Of a stretch of 18,211 nucleotides of DNA, positions 1 through 7,640 are shown one piece after another. A model generated the notes under the pieces. It searched no databases, was not told the DNA's origin, and worked only from the letters and a program-made list of their open reading frames with translations. The stretch's first letter is position 1. The number at the start of each line of letters is the position of its first letter. Source of the DNA: an uncultured Bacteroidales bacterium (GTDB taxonomy: Bacteria; Bacteroidota; Bacteroidia; Bacteroidales; Muribaculaceae); the NCBI GenBank assembly GCA_900549375.1, contig URNY01000041.1:1-18211 (forward strand). Reading direction: 5' to 3'. The translations under genes were made by a program, and so were the position numbers.

Positions 1-131
1 AGGATGGCACGGTGACTGTCGTTTCTATCGATGGCAAGGTGCTGCTCCGCAACGCTCCCGCCGATGCAGTCAACGGCCTCGAGAACGGCCTCTACATCGT
101 CAACGGCAAGAAGGTGCTCGTTAAGAAATAA
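1..131 (+). CDS. 3' end of a secreted protein with a C-terminal sorting-type tail (partial)
   Basis: Only the last 42 codons are in the window, read in the frame that begins at base 3 and stops with TAA at 129-131. The visible peptide contains 'SIDGKVLLRN' and closes with 'GLYIVNGKKVLVKK'. This matches, position by position, the end of the 978-residue protein downstream ('TIDGRIVVRN...GLYIVNGRKFIKK') and more loosely the end of the C10 peptidase. Such short tails are common on secreted proteins of gut Bacteroidales and resemble type IX secretion C-terminal signals; that reading is inferred. The close tail match suggests that this gene and the one at 3030-5966 are paralogues flanking the peptidase. 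Nothing can be said of its main domain because the rest lies outside the window. Confidence 0.7.
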   Translation, partial: DGTVTVVSIDGKVLLRNAPADAVNGLENGLYIVNGKKVLVKK

Positions 132-158
132 TCATCTTTCCTGACATCATGACATTCT

Positions 159-189
159 GAGAGGTTGTGTCATAATTGACACACCTCTC
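159..189 (+). terminator. Hairpin terminator after the partial gene
   Basis: GAGAGGT-T-GTGTCA (159-172), loop TAAT (173-176), TGACACACCTCTC (177-189). The arms pair over 13 bp with one bulged T at 166. It lies 28 bases after the stop codon. The following bases hold only a short T stretch, so intrinsic termination is likely but not certain. The GAGAG/GTGTC core is also present in the larger hairpin at 2947-3004. Confidence 0.6.
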
Positions 190-234
190 CTGTTTATCAG
201 CAGATTGCGACATGCTTCAAACCTTCCGTTTGCC

Positions 235-251
235 ACATGCCTGAGGCATGT
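235..251. repeat. Small palindrome ACATGCC-TGA-GGCATGT
   Basis: Perfect 7-bp stem with a three-base TGA loop, in the gap between the partial gene and the peptidase. Several further ACATGC/GCATGT words surround it (about 209-260). It has the same stem-TGA-stem layout as the palindrome at 17875-17899, which suggests two copies of one dispersed intergenic palindrome type. No function is apparent. Confidence 0.5.
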
Positions 252-317
252 CCCTACATGCGCGGCAAGACCGAAATTAATTTATGTGAAAAATATAAAC
301 TTTATATAAATTTTGAT

Positions 318-325
318 TACCTTTG
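318..325 (+). promoter_or_regulatory. Bacteroidota -7 box (TACCTTTG) for the C10 peptidase gene
   Basis: TACCTTTG fits the Bacteroidota sigma-ABfr -7 consensus TAnnTTTG exactly. It sits in an AT-rich stretch (about 275-330) about 98 bases before the ATG at 423. A good -33 TTTG at the expected distance is not visible. Transcription would start near 332, giving a leader of about 90 bases. Confidence 0.55.
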
Positions 326-422
326 CATCTGAGAAAGAATGAATTCATCTACATATTCTTTATAATTCCATTCATATGCGGAGTAATTCTTTCCCATTCA
401 CTTATTGATTAACCTTTCACTT

Positions 423-2909
423 ATGATTCGCAAATCCATATCGGTATTGATTCTGGGTCTCGCAGCATTCGGCTTGAACGCTGCCCCGATTTCGCCGGAG
501 GCGGCGCTGGCCCGTCTCGGCGGCAACGCCGCCAAGATGGCGGCCAAAGATGCGGGCAAGGCGCTACGCCCCGTCCACACGGCTCTCACAGCCGAGGGCT
601 CTCCCGCGGTTTATATATTCAACAGAGGAAACAACGGGGGCTATATGCTCCTCGCGGCCGATGACCTCGCCTATCCCCTTCTCGGCTATTCCGACAGCGG
701 CTCGTTCGACGCTTCGGAAATGCCTCCTCAGATGAAATGGTGGCTCGAGGAATATGGCCGCCAGATCGAGTTCGCCTCAAAGAAAGGGGTATCGCCCCTT
801 CAGACCGCCATGCGCTCCCCCATGGCAACCGCTCGTGAGGCCATAGCCCCGCAACTCAAAACCAAGTGGGACCAGACAGCGCCTTTCAACGATCAATGTC
901 CCAAATATGGCACGGAGCGCCTCTACACCGGCTGCGTGGCCACCTCAATGGCTCAGGTGATGAAATACTGGAATTATCCGGAAGTGGGTCAAGGCTCTAT
1001 AAGCTATGACAGCCCCAGCCTCGGCAAACGCCTTGAGATGAATTTCGCCCGACGCAATTTCGACTGGGCTCAGATGGCCGACAGCTATGCTCCCGGCTCC
1101 TACACCGATGCCCAGGCGCAGGCCGTGGCCTATCTGATGAAAGCCGCCGGCTATTCGGTGAAGATGGACTATGCCACCGACGCTTCCGGCGCGCTGGCGA
1201 TGAACATCAGCAACGCTCTTGTGAAATATTTCAAGTATGATCCCAACATCCGCTACGACCTGCGCATGTATCACAACTCCACCGAATGGGAGCAGCTGAT
1301 CTACGACAATCTGAAGAACGTGGGTCCCGTGCTCTATGGGGGCGGCTCATACTTGGGGGGCGGCCACTCTTTCGTGTGCGACGGTTATGACGGCAACGGC
1401 CTTTTCCATTTCAACTGGGGATGGAGCGGCATGAGCGACGGCTATTTCTCGCTCGACGCACTTAATCCCGGCTCTCTCGGCGCCGGCGGCGGCGCGGGCG
1501 GCGGCTACAACTTCACGCAGGACGCCGTGCTCGGCATACAACCTCCGACAGGGAAGCCGGCCGAGGTGCGCCCGCTGCAGCTCGCCCAGATGGGATCGCT
1601 CACGGCCGATGTGGAGAACGACTCCATCAAATTCGCTCTCTTCGGCGAGGCCGACGGTATGTGGGTGAACTATAACCCCGTGACAATGAAAGTGAAATTC
1701 GGAGCTATCTTCGAGCCTCAGGGCAACACCCCGGGCACTACCGTGGTCAAGGAGATAAGCAAAGCCGTACCTTCCATCGATCCCGGCTACGGTTCGAGTC
1801 CGAACCAGCTCAAGACAGCCATCAAGCTTCCGATCGACGGACTCTCCGACGGCACATATAAAGTGACGATAGCCACTCTGCTCACCGATGAGGATGGCGC
1901 CGAGTGGACTCCCGTGAAACCCTGCTATGGATATTACAACTTCGTGACCGTCAAGAAGCAGGGACAGGTCTATACCACCGACAGCAATCCGATTGTGACG
2001 CTCGATATCCTCGACGTGCAGATGACCGAGGAGATCTATTACGGCGGCCTCACCAAGGTGAAGATGAAGATAAGCAACGACAGCGACCTCGAGCTCTCGC
2101 GCGGTTTCGCTCCTGCGCTCTTCAAAGACGGCTATGCATATTTCCTCGGCGAAAGCCAGTTCATCACGGTTGCGCCCCATAGCGAAGTGGAGCATGAATG
2201 GGTTACATCACTGACTCTTCTCCAGAAAATCCAGGGTATAGCGGTCGACACGGACTTCGAGCTCGTGGTGTTCGACGAATCGACATATAATTTCTTCCGC
2301 CTCGGCAACGGCAAGACCGTGACGATGCATCCCAATCCCGGATTGCCGCGCATCATCCAGAACAGTCCGGCTCAGCTTCGCAGCACACTCGTGAAGGAGG
2401 AAGTACCGGGCTTCGGCGAGCAGAACGTATATCTTGTGGAAGACCCCAACGACATGCAGGTCACGGCAAGCTTCACCCTCAACAGCGGCATCTTCTGCTA
2501 TAACATCATGGCATGCATCGTAAACCCCGATTTCCTCACCAACGAAAACGGATCGGAGATTCTGAACTCGGCCACCGAGCCTTTCTTCGTTTCGAATCCG
2601 GGCGGTTCGATCAGAGTCCGCAGAATGCCTATCGGCTATCCGTCGATGGAGCCGGGCAGACACTATGCCATGGTTATGGCATTCCTTTACGCAGGCCAGA
2701 CAGCCGGCATACCCGATGCACTCGGCAAAGTGCCCGTAACCTACTTCCGTCTCGCCTCCTCGGGCGTAAACGATATTGAAGAATCCGTCGGCTCGGAAAA
2801 CGGCGACGGAGTGATCTATAACCTCCAGGGAATGCCGGTAGGCAAAGACGCCGACGCGCTCCCCGCAGGCATCTACATCCGCAACGGAAAGAAATTCCTC
2901 AAAAAATAA
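423..2909 (+). CDS. Secreted C10-family (streptopain/interpain-like) cysteine peptidase
   Basis: 828 residues from ATG at 423. An in-frame TTG at 405 would add six residues, but the ATG gives a cleaner signal peptide (MIRKSISVLILGLAAFGLNA). The order seen is: signal peptide; a propeptide of the streptopain-inhibitor type (about 20-150, with 'GYMLLAADD', 'LLGYSDSGSFD' and 'PPQMKWWLEEY'); a C10 catalytic domain (about 150-385) with Cys171 in 'YTGCVATSMAQVMKYW' and His315 in 'GGHSFVCDGYD', followed by 'FNWGWSG'; beta-rich segments (about 390-780); and a C-terminal tail ending 'GIYIRNGKKFLKK'. In the known family (SpeB, PrtT, interpain A) the propeptide keeps the enzyme inactive until it is cleaved. 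The tail suggests surface display or release, possibly through type IX secretion (inferred). The substrate is unknown; degradation of host or dietary protein is plausible. Confidence 0.93.
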   Translation: MIRKSISVLILGLAAFGLNAAPISPEAALARLGGNAAKMAAKDAGKALRPVHTALTAEGSPAVYIFNRGNNGGYMLLAADDLAYPLLGYSDSGSFDASEMPPQMKWWLEEYGRQIEFASKKGVSPLQTAMRSPMATAREAIAPQLKTKWDQTAPFNDQCPKYGTERLYTGCVATSMAQVMKYWNYPEVGQGSISYDSPSLGKRLEMNFARRNFDWAQMADSYAPGSYTDAQAQAVAYLMKAAGYSVKMDYATDASGALAMNISNALVKYFKYDPNIRYDLRMYHNSTEWEQLIYDNLKNVGPVLYGGGSYLGGGHSFVCDGYDGNGLFHFNWGWSGMSDGYFSLDALNPGSLGAGGGAGGGYNFTQDAVLGIQPPTGKPAEVRPLQLAQMGSLTADVENDSIKFALFGEADGMWVNYNPVTMKVKFGAIFEPQGNTPGTTVVKEISKAVPSIDPGYGSSPNQLKTAIKLPIDGLSDGTYKVTIATLLTDEDGAEWTPVKPCYGYYNFVTVKKQGQVYTTDSNPIVTLDILDVQMTEEIYYGGLTKVKMKISNDSDLELSRGFAPALFKDGYAYFLGESQFITVAPHSEVEHEWVTSLTLLQKIQGIAVDTDFELVVFDESTYNFFRLGNGKTVTMHPNPGLPRIIQNSPAQLRSTLVKEEVPGFGEQNVYLVEDPNDMQVTASFTLNSGIFCYNIMACIVNPDFLTNENGSEILNSATEPFFVSNPGGSIRVRRMPIGYPSMEPGRHYAMVMAFLYAGQTAGIPDALGKVPVTYFRLASSGVNDIEESVGSENGDGVIYNLQGMPVGKDADALPAGIYIRNGKKFLKK

Positions 2910-2946
2910 ATCCCCGCGGACATCCAAATTATTATCCTGTTTATAA

Positions 2947-3004
2947 GGAGAGTGTCGCAAACCATTTTGCATAAATACAGCCGTAAAATTTTGTGGCACT
3001 CTCC
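2947..3004. repeat. Long imperfect intergenic hairpin between the peptidase and the 978-residue protein
   Basis: The outer arms GGAGAGTGTCGCAAA (2947-2961) and TTTGTGGCACTCTCC (2990-3004) pair over 15 bp, allowing two G-U pairs. Inside them ATTTTGC (2964-2970) can pair with GTAAAAT (2983-2989). The element lies 37 bases after one stop and 25 bases before the next ATG. It could be an intrinsic terminator, a leader structure of the next gene, or a mobile palindromic element. No strong T-run follows. Its GAGAG/GTGTC motif is shared with the terminator at 159-189. Confidence 0.55.
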
Positions 3005-3029
3005 GGAACTTAAAAAATTTTATTAAAGC

Positions 3030-5966
3030 ATGAAGAAATTCTATCTTTTCTGGCTTGCGACTCTCGCGCTGTTCGGAATCTCTTTCCAGGCAAAAGCCGA
3101 TGAACCGCTGAAAGTCACATTCACATGGGAGACCCCAGGCTCGGTGGCTATCTATGTTGGATCCACCGCAGAATCCGCAAAGGCCGATATCCCTGCTGAT
3201 GCAACAAGCTACACAGCCACCATCGACAACACCTGGGGCAGCTGCTATGTAAAGGCAACCGACGGCTTCTATCTTGAAACCGTAAAGAAGGCCGACGGCT
3301 CAGTCGCCGTCAATCCCTCCAACACCGGGGGCAGAAAGGCCAATGTCAATATGAAAACCTACAACGGCCAGACCCTGAGTGTTGTTATAAAGAAGCTCAA
3401 CTATTCGGCCACTCTCAACGCAAACGTCATCAACGGCGCGAAACAGATCAGCGCTTCTTTTGATGCTACAGGCCGCGACGTCAAGTTCAAGACCGGACAG
3501 CAGCAGATCGCTTTCGACCCCGAAATCGAGAAGACAATCAGCGTGACATATCTTGCGACACCCAATACTCCTGCAAACCCCTACCTCAAAAAGGACGGAA
3601 CCGACATCCTTGAAAATTTCTATGGCACCTACAGAAAAAATAATCTGGAGATCGCCAACGGCACCAACCTCGAATTCAAGGTTTCGGACACCCCCGATCC
3701 CGTAGAGGAGAATGTGACTCTGACCGCTACTTTCGATGCCAATGCAAAAGCGGCTCTAAGCGGCGTGCGCGACGCAACCGACAATGAATATGTCACGATT
3801 CCCGACAACGGCTCGTTCCAGTTCATCAAAGGGCATAAGCTCCGCGTGAACTTCACCAACGCCGATTATATCGTCAGCGGCAAGATCGGCGACACCGACT
3901 GGACTCCGCTGGCTGATCATACTTCCGGCAGCGAGTATACATCTTTCGAGACTGTAGTGGAAGATGCCATCAACATCTCATTCACTTCCACAAAACGTGA
4001 ATATGAGAATGCCAATGTATATGTCGCCATCAAGGGCGATCTGACCGGCGTTATCCTTCACAACGGCTCCATCGACGGACCGGCAGTGGACCTCTCCGCT
4101 CTCACCCCCGCAACCTACGAGCAGGACTATAAGCTTTACACAGTATCCGTAAGCCGGAAGAATCCCATACTCTTCATCGATGCGGCCTCCGGCTGGCATC
4201 TCACCGAGTCGGCCTATTACGAGCCGGTTGTGTCGGAAGGCTCGCACTGGGGTCCGACGGCTACCGTGACCACCGAGAACTCCTCTTTGGCTCACCCTGT
4301 AAGAATCACCACCCACAAGATCAGCCGCGACCGGAAACTACATGTGTATATCGACGGAGGCGCCGATAAGTTCCGCCTCAGAGACCATGCTTCCCAGAAT
4401 AAAGAGCTCCGCGAAGGATATTGGGAAATCGACTACGACCCCGAGGTAGACGTGCCTTTCACCATCACCACTTTCCAGGAGACAGGAAAGCCGGAACCTG
4501 TTGTAACCTTCAACGGCGTAAAGCAGACCCCCGATGAGAACATGAGCGTGACGGTCACACCGACCGCAGAGTCTATCCTGAAGCTCCACGGTGCCGGCGA
4601 GCCCGCCAAGATCGCTGCATTCATCGCCGAGGAGAATGCCTCGGCAACCGTGAAATACGACAAGGTGCTCACCCATACCGGCAAGCTCTCCGACTTCAAG
4701 GGACACGTTGGGATGGAAGTGACCGTCACTCCGGGTGATAAAACGAAACTCACCGATTCATTCGGCTCTCCCATCGGACTTACCGACGGCTCCTATACTT
4801 ATATTGTAACCCAGAATCCGTCGGTGAGGATCGTGGCCGAGAAACCTGCCGTGAAAGTGAATTTCACGCCTGCGGCCAATACTGCCACAGAATCTCTTAA
4901 GGAGATCGTGCTGACATTCCCCGAGGCCACGACAGTGACCCGCACGGAGATGAGCAATGACGAGGTAATGTTTCAGATGGGCAACCTCTGGGCTGCCTCG
5001 ACTATCGACATCGAGGCTGTGGCCGGCGCAGAGCACCCCTCCTTCAAGTTCACCTTCACCCCCGAACCAACCAGACTCGGCAACTACAGCCTGCGGATTC
5101 CTGAAGGATTCTTCACCATCGACGGAGCCGCAAGCGCACAGATTGATGCTCAGTTCGAGCTCAAGAAGACGATCACCGATCTGCAATATACCTTCAGTCC
5201 CACAAAGCTTACGACCAACGACTGGCCCAATGTGGCAGTGGTGTTCGATGAGTCCTACTCGGTAAGAATCGCAGACGCCGCCAAGATCGCCGGCACATGG
5301 GACGGCACCAATATCGAGGCCATGCGCAACAGTTGCGAGAACAACATGCTCCTGATTGAACTTCCCGAAAGCTATAAAGGGAAAGCCGGCACATTCGTGC
5401 TCGACATCGCCGCAGGCGCCCTTACTGTTTCCGGCACACCTTCTCCCGCGATTCAGAACACCTGGGTGATCGCCACTCCGAAGGAATACATCTACACTAT
5501 CGTTCCGGCAGGCACCGCCGATGTAAAGGAGATTGCCGAGATCACCATCAGCTTCACCAATGCCGAAAGCGCAGTGCTTAATTCCGACTATTATGCGATG
5601 CCGACACTGAAGAATACCAACATCGGTTACTTCCAGAGCGGCGAGATAGCAAAGGTTGAGAACGCCGATAAACCGACATTCAAAATCACTTTCGCCACCA
5701 AGGCCACACAAGCCGGCGTCTATAAATTTGAATGCCCCTCGGGACGCTTCGTGATGGACGGCGATGACTGGTCGCCCGCTATTGAGATCGACTATACGGT
5801 CAATCCTCAGTCGGGTGTTGGAGAGATCCTCGGCGACAACTGCGAGAGCGCTGACGTCTTTACGATCGATGGCCGCATCGTGGTCCGCAATGCCGACCGC
5901 GAAGCACTCGAATCGCTCGAGCCGGGCCTCTACATCGTGAACGGCCGCAAATTCATCAAGAAATAA
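3030..5966 (+). CDS. Large secreted protein with repeated beta-sandwich-like segments and a sorting-type tail, function unknown
   Basis: 978 residues. A clear signal peptide (MKKFYLFWLATLALFGISFQ, then AKA|DEP) opens the protein. No catalytic motif is recognised. The N-terminal half (about 25-600) is made of short beta-rich stretches, for example 'ATLNANVINGAKQISASFDA' and 'LTATFDANAKAALSGVRDA', that look like diverged repeats. The C-terminal part (about 610-940) holds three segments of about 110 residues, beginning near 'VKVNFTPAANT', 'LQYTFSPTKLT' and 'YIYTIVPAG', with a recurring 'F.ITF....AGVY.F..P.G.F' pattern typical of Ig-like domains. The tail 'TIDGRIVVRN...GLYIVNGRKFIKK' closely matches the partial gene at the window's left edge, so the two are probably paralogues. 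A cell-surface adhesin or binding role would fit but is not shown. Codon use and GC resemble the neighbours. Confidence 0.8.
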   Translation: MKKFYLFWLATLALFGISFQAKADEPLKVTFTWETPGSVAIYVGSTAESAKADIPADATSYTATIDNTWGSCYVKATDGFYLETVKKADGSVAVNPSNTGGRKANVNMKTYNGQTLSVVIKKLNYSATLNANVINGAKQISASFDATGRDVKFKTGQQQIAFDPEIEKTISVTYLATPNTPANPYLKKDGTDILENFYGTYRKNNLEIANGTNLEFKVSDTPDPVEENVTLTATFDANAKAALSGVRDATDNEYVTIPDNGSFQFIKGHKLRVNFTNADYIVSGKIGDTDWTPLADHTSGSEYTSFETVVEDAINISFTSTKREYENANVYVAIKGDLTGVILHNGSIDGPAVDLSALTPATYEQDYKLYTVSVSRKNPILFIDAASGWHLTESAYYEPVVSEGSHWGPTATVTTENSSLAHPVRITTHKISRDRKLHVYIDGGADKFRLRDHASQNKELREGYWEIDYDPEVDVPFTITTFQETGKPEPVVTFNGVKQTPDENMSVTVTPTAESILKLHGAGEPAKIAAFIAEENASATVKYDKVLTHTGKLSDFKGHVGMEVTVTPGDKTKLTDSFGSPIGLTDGSYTYIVTQNPSVRIVAEKPAVKVNFTPAANTATESLKEIVLTFPEATTVTRTEMSNDEVMFQMGNLWAASTIDIEAVAGAEHPSFKFTFTPEPTRLGNYSLRIPEGFFTIDGAASAQIDAQFELKKTITDLQYTFSPTKLTTNDWPNVAVVFDESYSVRIADAAKIAGTWDGTNIEAMRNSCENNMLLIELPESYKGKAGTFVLDIAAGALTVSGTPSPAIQNTWVIATPKEYIYTIVPAGTADVKEIAEITISFTNAESAVLNSDYYAMPTLKNTNIGYFQSGEIAKVENADKPTFKITFATKATQAGVYKFECPSGRFVMDGDDWSPAIEIDYTVNPQSGVGEILGDNCESADVFTIDGRIVVRNADREALESLEPGLYIVNGRKFIKK

Positions 5967-5992
5967 GCGGAAAGGCCAAAAGGGCCTGGAAA

Positions 5993-6209
5993 ATGGGACT
6001 AATGGGCCTAATGAGCCTAATGGCCCGAGCTTCCGAATGAGACTAATGGGCAGGGCCTCCGAATGAGACTAATGGGGCTAATGGGACTAATGCGAGAGCG
6101 GTTCGATCCGCCAATGCCATTAGGCTCATTAGTCCCATTAGTCTCATTGGCCCCATTCCTCTCATTAGCCCCATTCCTCCCATTAGGCCCATTGGCCCCA
6201 TTCCTCCCT
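5993..6209. repeat. Two-armed inverted array of a 9-bp degenerate repeat (ATGGGNCTA / TAGNCCCAT)
   Basis: The left arm carries 9-bp units such as ATGGGACTA (5993), ATGGGCCTA (6002), ATGAGCCTA (6011), ATGAGACTA (6037 and 6063), ATGGGGCTA (6072) and ATGGGACTA (6081). The right arm (6118-6209) carries the same units in reverse complement. Bases 6062-6092 pair with 6118-6148 over 31 positions, with one mismatch (6086/6124) and a few G-U pairs. AATGGGCCTAATG (6001-6013) pairs perfectly with 6181-6193. The centre has a small GCGG-TTCGAT-CCGC hairpin (6098-6111). A 20-base stretch is nearly duplicated at 6031-6050 and 6057-6076. It lies in the 454-base gap after the 978-residue protein and could act as a very large terminator. 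I know no named family for it. Confidence 0.85.
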
Positions 6210-6278
6210 CTCTTTGTTAAACAAAGTTAAATTCCAAATTATTTTTCATGTTTTATAGCATATTTCAGAAAAAGATAT

Positions 6279-6286
6279 TATTTTTG
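6279..6286 (+). promoter_or_regulatory. Possible upstream -7 box (TATTTTTG)
   Basis: TATTTTTG fits TAnnTTTG, in an AT-rich stretch after the inverted array. No clear -33 element is seen. Transcription would begin near 6292 and meet the terminator-like hairpin at 6329-6361 after about 70 bases. It could therefore drive a very short RNA or an attenuated leader for hpt. Confidence 0.35.
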
Positions 6287-6328
6287 CATCGAGTTTTTCA
6301 TGGTATTAGATTTTAAGGTTAACGTAAG

Positions 6329-6361
6329 ATTGGTTGTCGGGATGACAATCAATTTTTTTTT
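6329..6361 (+). terminator. Intrinsic terminator upstream of the hpt promoter
   Basis: ATTGGTTGTC (6329-6338), loop GGGAT, GACAATCAAT (6344-6353): a 10-bp stem with one G-U pair, followed directly by an unbroken T-run from 6353 to 6361. It is the most classical terminator shape in the window. It lies 16 bases before the hpt -7 box, so it would insulate hpt from transcription coming from upstream or from the possible promoter at 6279. Confidence 0.6.
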
Positions 6362-6376
6362 CTGTTTGTTTTTCTG

Positions 6377-6384
6377 TAACTTTG
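6377..6384 (+). promoter_or_regulatory. Bacteroidota -7 box (TAACTTTG) for hpt
   Basis: TAACTTTG is an exact TAnnTTTG match, 37 bases before the hpt ATG. The expected -33 position falls in the T-run of the preceding terminator, so the -33 element is weak. The predicted start near 6391 gives a leader of about 30 bases that begins with a hairpin, GAAGCG-CATTC-CGCTTC (6391-6407). Confidence 0.6.
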
Positions 6385-6390
6385 CAGTAA

Positions 6391-6407
6391 GAAGCGCATT
6401 CCGCTTC
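6391..6407 (+). other. Small hairpin at the predicted 5' end of the hpt mRNA
   Basis: GAAGCG (6391-6396), loop CATTC, CGCTTC (6402-6407): a 6-bp GC-rich stem ending 13 bases before the start codon and beginning about where transcription should start. A 5'-terminal stem may stabilise the mRNA or limit ribosome access. This is inferred from position alone. Confidence 0.35.
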
Positions 6408-6420
6408 GCAAGCATACCAA

Positions 6421-6969
6421 ATGGACAGTAAGATAACCGTCGACGGCCTGACATTCGTGCCGTATATCACAAGAGATAAAATTGCAGAGCAGGTGAAACG
6501 CGTCGCCGCCGAGATCCGCGAAGACCTCAAAGATGCCGAGCAGCCCATATTCATCTGCGTGCTCAACGGGGCGTTCGTTTTCGCCGCCGATCTCTACCGG
6601 GAGGTCGGAATCAACAACTCAATCATCACATTTGTTAAATATTCGAGCTATCAGGGCACCTGCTCCACAGGCGATGTCAAAGAGATAATCGGTCTGCGCG
6701 AAAACATCGAGGGGCGCGATGTGGTGATAATAGAGGATATCGTCGACACGGGCCTCACGGCCACAAAGATGGTGGAGGACCTTCGGCGCCGCAACCCGCA
6801 TTCGATACGTTTCGCCACCCTGCTCCATAAGCCGGAAAGTTCCGTCACGGGATTCCGCCCCGACTACGTGGCATTCGCCATCCCGCCTAAATTCATTATC
6901 GGATATGGCCTCGATCTCGACGGGAAGGTGCGCAACCTCAAGGATATCTATGTGATCAAAGAGGACTGA
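6421..6969 (+). CDS. hpt: Hypoxanthine phosphoribosyltransferase
   Basis: 182 residues, the usual length for bacterial HPRT. Cytoplasmic purine-salvage enzyme that joins hypoxanthine (often also guanine) to PRPP to give IMP or GMP and pyrophosphate. Visible motifs: 'VLNGAFVFAADL' (48-59, pyrophosphate-binding loop), the flexible-loop start 'YSSYQGT' (74-80), the PRPP signature 'VVIIEDIVDTGLTA' (101-114) with the acidic pair Glu105-Asp106, and 'PKFIIGYGLDLD' (156-167) around the purine and magnesium site. The ATG follows a good -7 box. adk follows after 74 bases on the same strand, a gene pairing also seen elsewhere in Bacteroidales, and the two are probably co-transcribed. No oddities seen. 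Confidence 0.96.
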   Translation: MDSKITVDGLTFVPYITRDKIAEQVKRVAAEIREDLKDAEQPIFICVLNGAFVFAADLYREVGINNSIITFVKYSSYQGTCSTGDVKEIIGLRENIEGRDVVIIEDIVDTGLTATKMVEDLRRRNPHSIRFATLLHKPESSVTGFRPDYVAFAIPPKFIIGYGLDLDGKVRNLKDIYVIKED

Positions 6970-7043
6970 AGAACTGCTGTAAATAGTAACCCGGAATCAT
7001 TAAAATGAGTTTCAAAATTTGAATACCCTAAATTAATAATACT

Positions 7044-7640
7044 ATGTTGAATATTGTTTTATTTGGCGCCCCCGGAAGCGGGAAGGGAACCCAGAGCGCC
7101 AAACTGATCGACGAATACGGGCTCTACCATATCTCAACGGGAGAAGTGCTCCGCAAACATATCAAAGAGGGAACTGAACTCGGCAAGATTGCCGACAGCT
7201 ACATCTCTAAGGGTCAGCTGATACCCGACGACCTGATGATACGCATTCTCGACGATGTGCTCGAAAAAGAGGCATCCGGGAAGAAGGGCGTGGTGTTCGA
7301 CGGTTTTCCGCGCACCATACCTCAGGCCGAGGCTCTGAAGGAGTTGCTCCGCAAGCGCGGCACAGATCTGCACGCCGTTGTGGGTCTCGAAGTTCCCGAA
7401 GAGGAGCTGATAGAGCGCATGCTCAACCGCGGCAAGGAGACAGGCCGCGCCGATGATAATCCGGAGACTATAAAGAACCGTCTGAAAGTATACCACGACC
7501 AGACCCATCCCCTGCGCGAATATTACGACAACGAGGGGAAATACTTAGGAATCAACGGCTCGGGAATCGTCGACGAGATTTTCGAGAACATCGCAGCCGG
7601 TCTGGAGAAGAAGACAGGGGCTGTCCGCAGAAAGAAATAA
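7044..7640 (+). CDS. adk: Adenylate kinase
   Basis: 198 residues. Cytoplasmic enzyme that interconverts ATP plus AMP with two ADP. Seen: P-loop 'GAPGSGKGT' (8-16), AMP-binding 'ISTGEVLR' (30-37), 'FDGFPRT' (85-91), and a short LID region around 'NRGKETGRADDN' (128-139) without the four-cysteine zinc site. This is the short-LID class usual in Bacteroidales. The C terminus has a small basic extension (VRRKK). The stop codon is directly followed by the ATG of the next gene (TAAATG), so the lipoprotein downstream is probably translationally coupled to adk. Confidence 0.97.
   Translation: MLNIVLFGAPGSGKGTQSAKLIDEYGLYHISTGEVLRKHIKEGTELGKIADSYISKGQLIPDDLMIRILDDVLEKEASGKKGVVFDGFPRTIPQAEALKELLRKRGTDLHAVVGLEVPEEELIERMLNRGKETGRADDNPETIKNRLKVYHDQTHPLREYYDNEGKYLGINGSGIVDEIFENIAAGLEKKTGAVRRKK

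Noticed and set aside
4758..5711. Long minus-strand open frame opposite the 978-residue secreted protein
   Set aside because: Cys-, Gly- and His-rich composition typical of an antisense shadow. The sense frame has a signal peptide and a known tail type.
5993..6209. CRISPR-like array
   Set aside because: Units are 9 bp and directly adjacent with no spacers; there are no cas genes nearby.
6063..6230. A 55-codon plus-strand open frame through the 9-bp inverted array
   Set aside because: A 9-bp repeat without stop words stays open automatically, the minus strand is equally open, and the peptide is low-complexity (G, L, P, M rich). I treat it as a by-product of the repeat, not a gene.
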